A stretch of 7,541 bases of DNA. Origin: Lachnospiraceae bacterium. Lineage in GTDB: Bacteria > Bacillota > Clostridia > Lachnospirales > Lachnospiraceae. The stretch spans positions 1-7,541 of the forward strand of contig DPZM01000091.1 of NCBI GenBank assembly GCA_003535955.1. Direction: 5' to 3'. Position 1 is the first letter of the stretch. Each line of letters begins with the position of its first letter. Positions 1 through 6,152 of this stretch are shown here, piece by piece. The notes below the pieces were generated by a model, which searched no databases, was not told the origin of the DNA, and saw only the letters and a list, made by a program, of their open reading frames with translations. The position numbers were made by a program, and so were the translations under genes.

Positions 1-296
1 TTCTGCATGTCAGCGATAGCTGCTTCATAAGAATGACGGTTAGAATCACTCTCGGTAGCTATACACCACATATTAAGTGTTATGGGTTCGTCAGAAGCTG
101 CCTCCTCAGCAGGTGCCTCAGCCTCTTCCTCAGCTGCGGGCTCTTCAGCGGGAGCCTCGGTCTCAGCTTCTGCTGCAGGCTCAGCTGCAGGTGCTGCAGG
201 TGCTGCTTCGGTTGCTGCAGAACCGCCGCCACAGGCTGTAAGCGATAATGCCATAACGCCTGCGAGTAACATTGATGCTATGCGTCTCATTTTCAT
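1..296 (-). CDS. ABC transporter solute-binding lipoprotein, probably sugar-binding (N-terminal part, cut by the left window edge)
   Basis: Only the first 98 residues are visible. The protein would sit on the outer face of the membrane, anchored by lipid, and hand a solute to an ABC importer. Seen: a signal peptide with basic residues K2, R4 and R5, a hydrophobic stretch, and lipobox L19-T-A-C22, so cleavage and lipidation at C22 are expected. Residues 26-71 are an Ala/Glu/Pro linker with 15 acidic and no basic residues. The mature fold then starts with the segment ITLNMWCIATESDSNRHSYE (72-91), which resembles the first strand and helix of family 1 (sugar) solute-binding proteins. Sugar specificity is inferred from that resemblance. 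The start at 296 is supported by AGGAGG at 308-303, six bases upstream; the Met at 290 is less well placed. It follows the small lipoprotein gene by 62 bases. Permease genes are not visible and may lie beyond the left edge. Confidence 0.75.
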   Translation of the reverse strand, partial: MKMRRIASMLLAGVMALSLTACGGGSAATEAAPAAPAAEPAAEAETEAPAEEPAAEEEAEAPAEEAASDEPITLNMWCIATESDSNRHSYEAAIADMQ

Positions 297-302
297 AATT
301 GA

Positions 303-308
303 CCTCCT
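303..308 (-). promoter_or_regulatory. Ribosome binding site of the solute-binding lipoprotein gene
   Basis: AGGAGG on the minus strand ends six bases before the ATG at 296. It is a full Shine-Dalgarno match and decides in favour of this start over the in-frame ATG two codons later. Confidence 0.8.
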
Positions 309-333
309 TAATAAATGAAATGTTTTATATCGT

Positions 334-351
334 AAAGCGGTTATCCGCCTT
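334..351 (-). other. Small hairpin between the two lipoprotein genes
   Basis: On the minus strand AAGGCGG and CCGCTTT pair around an ATAA loop, giving seven pairs of which one is G-T. The hairpin starts eight bases after the stop codon of the upstream lipoprotein gene. The arm ends in TTT but the sequence then runs ACGATATAAAAC, so a proper uridine tail is missing. It could be a weak or leaky terminator, or an mRNA 3'-end or processing structure between two co-transcribed genes. I found no convincing -35/-10 pair for the solute-binding protein gene in the 62-base gap. Confidence 0.35.
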
Positions 352-358
352 CGACCTG

Positions 359-913
359 TTATTTATCCTTCCCGGAACCCGTCTTAACCATCGGCCAGGG
401 ATAATCGATGATCATCTCATCCCCATCCAGTGTGTAATAGAGTAAGGTGTCCTCAATAGGATCGCTGTACATAAGCTTGATGGTTCCTGCCTGCTTATCC
501 AGGCGGTAATGACCGAAGAAGATGCTCTCCTCGCTGAAGGTCCCATCCTTGGTGAACTGGAATGTGTTCCTTCCGTTATCCTGGGTCCATACTCCTATGA
601 TCCCGGCACCCTTCTCTTCTTCTCCCCTGTGATATACCGCAGACTTGTAGAAGTAAATCCGATCGTGTGCATCATCATTTATATATCTGTGGTCAACCGT
701 GTTGCCCGATGCATCCGTAAGAGAAATAACCGATTCGTTTTTCGTATAAGTGAATTTCTCACCGTCCAGCTCCGCCTTGCCGTTATCATATAAAACAAGA
801 GCGTCCTTATCGGGTTCATGGTTATATGCCCAGTGTTCCGTCTTGCCGCATCCCGCAAGCATCGCTGTCATCATAAGTACTGCCGCAAGGATCGGAAACC
901 TTAATCTCTTCAT
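359..913 (-). CDS. Small lipoprotein of unknown function with two lipocalin-like (DUF5640-like) repeats
   Basis: This is a 184-residue protein whose function I do not recognise. Seen: signal peptide (K2, R3, R5, then a hydrophobic core) and lipobox L19-A-G-C22, so it should be a lipid-anchored surface protein with no further membrane segment. The mature part is rich in alternating hydrophobic/polar strands. Residues 107-169 follow the pattern G-x-W, FxFxxDGTF, GxYxLD, IKL, YY, LDGDEMII, which resembles small lipocalin-like domains such as DUF5640; this is a pattern judgement without a search. Residues 27-88 follow the same spacing (W27, G44, Y56, I63-x-L65, Y77, I86), suggesting an internal duplication. 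The start at 913 has AGAGAAGG six bases upstream. It is separated from purL by a strong terminator, so it needs its own promoter. It lies 62 bases before the solute-binding lipoprotein gene and may share its transcript. Confidence 0.8.
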   Translation of the reverse strand: MKRLRFPILAAVLMMTAMLAGCGKTEHWAYNHEPDKDALVLYDNGKAELDGEKFTYTKNESVISLTDASGNTVDHRYINDDAHDRIYFYKSAVYHRGEEEKGAGIIGVWTQDNGRNTFQFTKDGTFSEESIFFGHYRLDKQAGTIKLMYSDPIEDTLLYYTLDGDEMIIDYPWPMVKTGSGKDK

Positions 914-938
914 AAAAAACCTTCTCTAAGTTGTTCAC

Positions 939-960
939 AAAATATACATAAAATATACAT
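939..960 (-). repeat. Exact 11-bp tandem direct repeat in the leader of the small lipoprotein gene
   Basis: The minus-strand unit ATGTATATTTT occurs twice back to back (960-950 and 949-939), 26 bases upstream of the ATG at 913. The 11-bp period is close to one helical turn, so the two copies would face the same side of the DNA. Each copy contains TATATT, a 5/6 match to a sigma-A -10 element, but neither has a good -35 at 16-18 bases. A separate TATACT lies at 1001-996, also without a good -35, so the promoter of this gene cannot be fixed by eye. The repeat may be an operator or simple AT-rich slippage. Confidence 0.6.
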
Positions 961-1036
961 AATTTAGCGAATAAATAAAATGTAAAAATTTTACCAGTAT
1001 AAGCACTTTTTTTACTTCTTGCATACAATTCAAAAA

Positions 1037-1080
1037 AGCGTCAGTGAATTTTTGTGCAACCTGCAAAATTCACTGACGCT
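1037..1080 (-). terminator. Intrinsic terminator of purL (possibly active in both directions)
   Basis: The arms 1037-1052 and 1065-1080 are perfectly complementary over 16 bp. They enclose a 12-base loop in which GCA and TGC (1056-1058, 1062-1064) can form a further 3-bp pairing. On the minus strand the stem runs into six T residues (1037-1032), the classic rho-independent tail. On the plus strand the stem is followed by ATTTTTG, so it could also stop antisense transcription. It begins 53 bases after the purL stop codon. Confidence 0.9.
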
Positions 1081-1133
1081 ATTTTTGTATAACTATTCAG
1101 AGTCATGTACATTCAAGACGGTACCTGCACCCT

Positions 1134-4100
1134 TTACGAGAAATAAGCAACTCCCGACTCAAATATCTTCATATCCTGCTCACCGTATATATTGATCGCC
1201 ACAGATTCACCGCGCCGCTCGGAGTGACCCATCTTACCGAAGCACCTTCCGTCTTCCGAGGTTATTCCCTCGATGGCCATATATGATCCGTTGATGTTCC
1301 ACTCCTCATCCATGCTGATATTACCCTCGGGATCACAGTATCTTGTGGCAACCTGACCCTTTTCAAAGAGCCTCTTAAGCCACTCATCATTCGCCACGAA
1401 CCTGCCCTCGCCGTGAGATGCCGGTATAACATATGTCCCGCCGAGTTCTGCTTTTGCAAGCCATGGTGACTTGTTAGAAACAACCCTTGTATATACCATC
1501 TTTGATATATGGCGGTTTATCGTATTAAACGTAAGTGTGGGAGACTCCGCATCCTGACCGGTGATCTCTCCGCCCGGAACAAGACCGAGCTTTATAAGAG
1601 CCTGGAAGCCGTTGCATATACCAAGTGCCAGTCCGTCCCTCTCGTTAAGGAGCCTCATCACGGCTTCCTTAATGGCCTCATTCTGGAAGGCCGTTGCAAA
1701 GAACTTGGCCGACCCGTCAGGCTCATCACCCGCCGAGAAGCCGCCCGGGAACATGATTATCTGGGCCTTATTTATGGCTGACCTGAACTCATCAACCGAT
1801 TCCCTGATATCTTTGGCACTTAAATTCCTGAAAACCTTGGTTATTACTTCTGCTCCCGCCCTCTCGAAGGCTTTCGCGGAATCATATTCGCAGTTGGTGC
1901 CGGGGAATACGGGAATGAAGACCGTAGGCTTTGCCACCTTATTCCTGCACACATAAACATTGCTCTCCTTGTAAAGGTCACATTCAATAGGAGTAGTATC
2001 AGAAACGGTCTTCGTCGGAAATACCTTCTCCAGAGGTGCCTTCCATGTATCAAGTGCTTCTTTTCCGCTTATCTTAATGCTTCCGTAAGTAAAGTTCCCA
2101 TCACCCGTAACTTCACCTATTACCGTGTGTTCGGCCTTCAATCCGTCAAGCTTGTCTGCATCTGCTTCGGCAATTATCGCACCAAAGCCCGGCTCAAAGA
2201 GTGATTTAGCTTCGACCGAATCGTTTATCTTAATACCCATGCGGTTACCGAAGGCCATTTTGCTCAGGGCCGCAACAGCCCCCTTACCGTCAAGTGCATA
2301 GGCGGATACGATCCTCTTTTCCTTTATATCCTTATGGATCGAGTCAAAAACAGCCATCACCTTATCGTAATCGGGCAGATCGTACTCATCCCTTCCTGCC
2401 TTAATAAGTATCAGTTTATTTCCGGCCTTCTTAAGCTCCGGTGTTATGATATCGCCCTCATTGGCCACATCGACGGCAAATGATACAAGTGTTGGAGGAA
2501 CGTCAATATCATTAAATGTTCCTGACATGGAGTCCTTCCCGCCTATCGACGGAAGTCCGAAACGAAGCTGAGCCTCAAATGCACCAAGCAGGGCCGTAAA
2601 GGGCTGGCTCCACCTCGAAGGCTCTTCGCTCATTCTCCTGAAATATTCCTGGAAGGTAAACCTTATCTTCTTATAATCACCGCCATTGGCCACTATCCTT
2701 GCCATCGATTCAAGCACGGCATAAACGGCTCCGTGATAAGGGCTCCAGGATGACAGATAGGGATCAAACCCATAGCTCATCATTGTAACCGTATCGCATT
2801 TACCCTTAAGTACGGGAAGCTTGGCCACCATGGCCTGGGTCTCGGTCAGCTGGTATTTACCGCCGTAGGGCATGAACACCGAACCGGCACCGATGGAACC
2901 GTCGAACATTTCCACAAGTCCCTTCTGCGAACATACATTCAGGTCTTTAAGGGTATTGAGCCACGCACCCTTAACATCATCCTTTTTCAGGGAATCGGCA
3001 ACCGCATCTATCTCGTATTTATCAAAGAACCTGTCCTTTTCGTCCGGCATGCCGGCAAATACGTCGGTCTCCTGATGGGCACCGTTGGTATCGAGGAAGG
3101 CACGTGATATGTTCACTATTTCCTTACCTCTCCATGAAAGTACAAGCCTTGGTTCCTCAGTGACTACCGCCACCTTTGTTGCCTCAAGGTTCTCTTCTCC
3201 TGCATATTTCATGAACTCATCAACATCCGCGGGTGCAACGACAACTGCCATCCTCTCCTGTGACTCGGATATTGCAAGCTCTGTTCCGTCAAGGCCCGCA
3301 TACTTCTTGGGCACCTTGTCAAGGTCAACCTTAAGCCCTGCCGCCAGTTCGCCTATCGCAACGGAAACTCCGCCCGCCCCAAAGTCATTGCACTTCCTGA
3401 TAAGCCTTGAAACCTCCGGTCTTCTGAAGAGCCTCTGAAGCTTGCGTTCTGTCGGAGCATTACCCTTCTGTACTTCCGCCCCGCAGGTATCTATGGACTG
3501 CTCGGTATGAGCCTTACTGGAGCCGGTCGCGCCGCCGCAGCCATCCCTTCCTGTGCGGCCGCCGAGAAGGATAATGATATCTCCCGGGTCTGATGTCTCA
3601 CGGATAACATTCTTCCTGGGGGCCGCTCCCATCACGGCTCCTATCTCCATTCTCTTGGCCACGTAATCCGGATGGTATATCTCCTTGACATAGCCTGTTG
3701 CAAGGCCTATCTGGTTGCCATAGGATGAATAACCCGATGCCGCGCCCCTTACCAGTTTCTTCTGGGGAAGCTTGCCCTTTAGCGTATCCTTTATGGATAC
3801 AGTGGGATCGGCAGCTCCGGTTACACGCATGGCCTGATATACGTACGAACGGCCAGACAGGGGATCCCTGATGGCCCCGCCAAGGCAGGTTGCAGCCCCG
3901 CCGAAGGGCTCTATCTCGGTCGGGTGATTATGGGTTTCGTTCTTGAATGACACAAGCCACTCTTCTGTTTTACCGTCTATAACAACAGGAACAACTATAG
4001 AGCATGCATTTATCTCGTCCGATTCCTCCTGGTCGTCAAGCTTACCCTCTTTCTTGAGCTTACGCATTGCCAGAAGTGCAATATCCATAAGACAAACGAA

Positions 4101-4907
4101 CTTGTCATCCCGACCCTTGAACATTTCATCATGTATCTCTTTATATTTCTTATAAGAATCCTCTATCGGTTTCCTGTAATAGCCTTCGGCAAAATCAATA
4201 TTCTTAAGTTCCGTCGAAAAAGTGGTATGGCGGCAGTGGTCTGACCAGTAGGTATCAAGCACCCTTATTTCGGTCATTGAAGGATCACGATCTTCCTCGT
4301 TCCTGAAATAATTCTGTATGTGGAGAAAATCCTTGAAGGTCATGGCAAGCCCGAGAGAATCATACAGTTTCCTAAGCTCATCTTCCGCCATATCCTTAAA
4401 TCCGTCAAAGATTATAACATCGGCGGGTTCATCGAACCTGGTTATAAGAGTATCAGGCTTTACAAGCCCGGTTTCTCTTGAATCAACCGGATTTATGCAG
4501 TAGGACTTTATCTGTTCAAGTTCATCATCGCTTATTCCGCCCTCGATACAGTAAGTTACTGCCGTCTTGATCACAGGTTCTTCGTCCTCCTTTAAGAACT
4601 TGACGCACTGTTCGGCAGAATCCGCCCTCTGGTCAAACTGACCGGGAAGATACTCAACAGAAAACACCCTGGCATCAGCACTCCTGTCGAAATCCTCTTC
4701 ATAGAGGATATCTACGGGCGGTTCCGAAAATACCGTGACTTTGGCCCGTTCGTAGGTCTCATCGGACAGGTTCTCAATATCATATCTGATCAGCTCACGG
4801 ACACCCGTAATATCCTTGAAGCCCAGATAATTCCTGATCTCCTCATGCAGTTCCTTCGCCTTTACCGCAAAAGGTTCCTTTTTTTCAACATAAATCCGCT
4901 TTACCAT
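1134..4907 (-). CDS. purL: Phosphoribosylformylglycinamidine synthase, single-chain type (FGAM synthase)
   Basis: This enzyme catalyses the fourth step of de novo purine synthesis in the cytoplasm: FGAR + glutamine + ATP give FGAM + glutamate + ADP + phosphate. The 1257-residue chain combines PurS-like, synthetase and glutaminase parts, as expected for the large form. Positions counted from the Met at 4907: N-terminal PurS-like region about 1-150; linker motif DTYWSDHCRHTTF at 218-230; first AIRS-type half with FKNETHNHPTEIEPFGG from 321; DFGAGGVS at 508-515; second half with GGKDSMSG at 789-796; C-terminal glutamine amidotransferase from about 995, with FPGTNCEYDSA at 1001-1011, nucleophile C1098 in GICNGFQ, ASHGEGRF at 1163-1170, and H1228/E1230 in GHSER. 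All catalytic residues looked for are present and the frame is unbroken. An ATG at 4913 is in frame, but the ribosome binding site ends only one base before it, whereas it stands seven bases before 4907. The gene has its own promoter and terminator and stands apart from other pur genes here. Confidence 0.97.
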   Translation of the reverse strand: MVKRIYVEKKEPFAVKAKELHEEIRNYLGFKDITGVRELIRYDIENLSDETYERAKVTVFSEPPVDILYEEDFDRSADARVFSVEYLPGQFDQRADSAEQCVKFLKEDEEPVIKTAVTYCIEGGISDDELEQIKSYCINPVDSRETGLVKPDTLITRFDEPADVIIFDGFKDMAEDELRKLYDSLGLAMTFKDFLHIQNYFRNEEDRDPSMTEIRVLDTYWSDHCRHTTFSTELKNIDFAEGYYRKPIEDSYKKYKEIHDEMFKGRDDKFVCLMDIALLAMRKLKKEGKLDDQEESDEINACSIVVPVVIDGKTEEWLVSFKNETHNHPTEIEPFGGAATCLGGAIRDPLSGRSYVYQAMRVTGAADPTVSIKDTLKGKLPQKKLVRGAASGYSSYGNQIGLATGYVKEIYHPDYVAKRMEIGAVMGAAPRKNVIRETSDPGDIIILLGGRTGRDGCGGATGSSKAHTEQSIDTCGAEVQKGNAPTERKLQRLFRRPEVSRLIRKCNDFGAGGVSVAIGELAAGLKVDLDKVPKKYAGLDGTELAISESQERMAVVVAPADVDEFMKYAGEENLEATKVAVVTEEPRLVLSWRGKEIVNISRAFLDTNGAHQETDVFAGMPDEKDRFFDKYEIDAVADSLKKDDVKGAWLNTLKDLNVCSQKGLVEMFDGSIGAGSVFMPYGGKYQLTETQAMVAKLPVLKGKCDTVTMMSYGFDPYLSSWSPYHGAVYAVLESMARIVANGGDYKKIRFTFQEYFRRMSEEPSRWSQPFTALLGAFEAQLRFGLPSIGGKDSMSGTFNDIDVPPTLVSFAVDVANEGDIITPELKKAGNKLILIKAGRDEYDLPDYDKVMAVFDSIHKDIKEKRIVSAYALDGKGAVAALSKMAFGNRMGIKINDSVEAKSLFEPGFGAIIAEADADKLDGLKAEHTVIGEVTGDGNFTYGSIKISGKEALDTWKAPLEKVFPTKTVSDTTPIECDLYKESNVYVCRNKVAKPTVFIPVFPGTNCEYDSAKAFERAGAEVITKVFRNLSAKDIRESVDEFRSAINKAQIIMFPGGFSAGDEPDGSAKFFATAFQNEAIKEAVMRLLNERDGLALGICNGFQALIKLGLVPGGEITGQDAESPTLTFNTINRHISKMVYTRVVSNKSPWLAKAELGGTYVIPASHGEGRFVANDEWLKRLFEKGQVATRYCDPEGNISMDEEWNINGSYMAIEGITSEDGRCFGKMGHSERRGESVAINIYGEQDMKIFESGVAYFS

Positions 4908-4914
4908 TCCCATT

Positions 4915-4920
4915 CTCCTT
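4915..4920 (-). promoter_or_regulatory. Ribosome binding site that decides the purL start
   Basis: AAGGAG on the minus strand ends at 4915. The spacer to the ATG at 4913 would be one base, which is too short. The spacer to the ATG at 4907 is seven bases, which is ideal. The resulting N-terminus MVKRIYVEKKE also looks like the usual start of clostridial PurL proteins. Confidence 0.8.
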
Positions 4921-4945
4921 TTTAAGAATTAAAAACACCATCAAG

Positions 4946-4961
4946 AAGTATATCAATACTT
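4946..4961. promoter_or_regulatory. Inverted repeat overlapping the purL -10 element (possible operator)
   Basis: AAGTAT and ATACTT, six-base arms around a four-base centre, form a perfect dyad that covers the -10 hexamer and the extended -10 TG. A repressor bound here would block the promoter. No known regulator motif was recognised, and AT-rich dyads of this size can arise by chance. Confidence 0.35.
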
Positions 4962-4975
4962 AACTTTACTTGCAA
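4947..4975 (-). promoter_or_regulatory. Sigma-A-type promoter of purL
   Basis: On the minus strand, -35 TTGCAA (4975-4970, 4/6 consensus) is followed by a 17-base spacer and -10 TATACT (4952-4947, 5/6 consensus). A TG dinucleotide stands one base before the -10, forming an extended -10. Transcription should start near 4940, leaving a leader of about 33 bases, too short for a purine riboswitch. A dyad overlaps the -10 (see 4946-4961). Confidence 0.75.
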
Positions 4976-4991
4976 TAAATAAATAGCCCCT

Positions 4992-6071
4992 CTATTCCTC
5001 TTTCCCGCCGTTACGCCTGTACTTGGCGGGTGTTATTCCCTTTTGTTCGATAAACTTCTGGATAAAGTAATCAACATCCTTATATCCCACTCTTTCGGAT
5101 ATCAGAGCTATCTTGTCATCACTCTTAAGAAGCATCGAAGCCGCTTCATTTATCCTTACCGAACACAGATAGTCCTTGAATGACTGATTATATTTCTTCT
5201 TAAACATCTGTCCAAGGTATGCTGTGTTTACATAATATTTCTTGCTGAGATCCCTCAGAGTAAGATTGTCAGCGTAATTGAGCTTAATCTCCTTTTCAAC
5301 CTCTGCAAGCACGCCCCTTGATGCATTCTTGCGAAGCTGGGACAGATAATCGGCATAGCCTAAGGCAAACCTCTTGATATGCACCCTTGAACCATTGGTC
5401 TTACCCGCATCGTAAACATTCTCATTAATATAGTTAAGTACTTCCTCCTGGTCTATTGATTCGTCCTGTTCCACGGCCAGATGGATAAGCTGGACCTGAA
5501 GGTAATTAAGGTTCATGGCTACTATATCATCGTTCATCCCGGCGCTGTATATCTCATCATAAAGTGCATCGACGCTTGTATTTATCGCATGCAGCTCATT
5601 AGTCTCAATGGCCTTTATCAGGTCATCAAGCTCTTTCTTGTAAAGAACAACCTTACCCGAAGCTCCGGCTTCATCTTCATCCTTCTTCTTTACCATCCTG
5701 CCCTCTTCGTATACCTTCTTTAATATCTCCGTAAGTTCATCTTTGTTGATGGGTTTTAAGAGGTAATCCATGCAGGTATACCTTATAGCCTGCCTTGCAT
5801 AATCAAAATCATTGTATCCGGACAGCACAACAAAATAAGCATCTGACAACCCCTCCTCGCGGATCTTACCTAAAAGATCAAGTCCCGACATTACCGGCAT
5901 ACTGATATCGGAAATGATAAGGTCAACGCTGTTATCCTTAAGATACTCATACGCCTCACCTCCGTTTGACGCCATTTTGACGATCTTATATCCCAATGTC
6001 TCCCAGTCAATAAGAACTGAAAGCCCCTGCATTATAAAGGGTTCATCATCTACAAGCATTACCTTGAGCAT
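4992..6071 (-). CDS. Response regulator with AraC-type DNA-binding domain (YesN-like)
   Basis: This 359-residue cytoplasmic transcription factor is activated by phosphorylation from its partner kinase. The receiver domain covers about residues 1-120 and has the acidic pocket D8/D9, phosphoacceptor D55 in the motif ISDISMP, switch residue S84 in VVLSGYND, and K106 in LLKP, so it should be phosphorylatable. A helical linker of about 125-255 follows. The C-terminal AraC/XylS domain (about 257-355) carries two helix-turn-helix units, around 270-291 (LRDLSKKYYVNTAYLGQMFKK) and 320-341, and ends with the family-typical GITPAKYRR. The start at 6071 is fixed by AGGAGG seven bases upstream. It lies 81 bases after the histidine kinase gene and is most likely co-transcribed with it. 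No terminator separates it from purL, so some read-through into purL is possible. YesN-type regulators usually control sugar or polysaccharide uptake genes; the target here is unknown. Confidence 0.93.
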   Translation of the reverse strand: MLKVMLVDDEPFIMQGLSVLIDWETLGYKIVKMASNGGEAYEYLKDNSVDLIISDISMPVMSGLDLLGKIREEGLSDAYFVVLSGYNDFDYARQAIRYTCMDYLLKPINKDELTEILKKVYEEGRMVKKKDEDEAGASGKVVLYKKELDDLIKAIETNELHAINTSVDALYDEIYSAGMNDDIVAMNLNYLQVQLIHLAVEQDESIDQEEVLNYINENVYDAGKTNGSRVHIKRFALGYADYLSQLRKNASRGVLAEVEKEIKLNYADNLTLRDLSKKYYVNTAYLGQMFKKKYNQSFKDYLCSVRINEAASMLLKSDDKIALISERVGYKDVDYFIQKFIEQKGITPAKYRRNGGKEE

Positions 6072-6078
6072 AATGTTT

Positions 6079-6084
6079 CCTCCT
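6079..6084 (-). promoter_or_regulatory. Ribosome binding site of the response regulator gene
   Basis: AGGAGG on the minus strand, with a seven-base spacer to the ATG at 6071. Confidence 0.8.
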
Positions 6085-6108
6085 GAATATGTATTGCCCC
6101 CTCACCTT

Positions 6109-6133
6109 CGTTCGGCGGCCAATCGCCGGAACG
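6109..6133 (-). other. GC-rich hairpin between the kinase and regulator genes
   Basis: CGTT-CGGCG (6109-6117) pairs with CGCCG-AACG (6124-6133) around a six-base loop, nine pairs with one bulged base at 6129. It lies in the 81-base gap within the presumed operon. No T-run follows on the minus strand, where the sequence is AAGGTGAGGGGGC, so it is not an intrinsic terminator. It may stabilise or help process the mRNA, or set the ratio of kinase to regulator. Confidence 0.45.
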
Positions 6134-6152
6134 GATGCCGAATATTACTTCG

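Noticed and set aside
33..318. Two overlapping plus-strand open frames rich in Ser/Ala or Cys/Arg
   Set aside because: They are antisense readings of the repetitive Ala/Glu/Pro linker of the minus-strand lipoprotein and have no ribosome binding site or recognisable domain.
822..1028. Minus-strand 68-residue frame upstream of and overlapping the small lipoprotein gene start
   Set aside because: It overlaps the well-supported lipoprotein start in another frame, runs through AT-rich leader DNA including the tandem repeat, and resembles no protein family.
4908..4991. Purine riboswitch upstream of purL
   Set aside because: The promoter leaves a leader of only about 33 bases, too short for an aptamer, and no three-way-junction pattern is visible.
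4914..4991. Terminator after the response regulator gene
   Set aside because: The only dyad here is AT-rich, lies in the promoter, and has no uridine tail on the minus strand; read-through into purL cannot be excluded.
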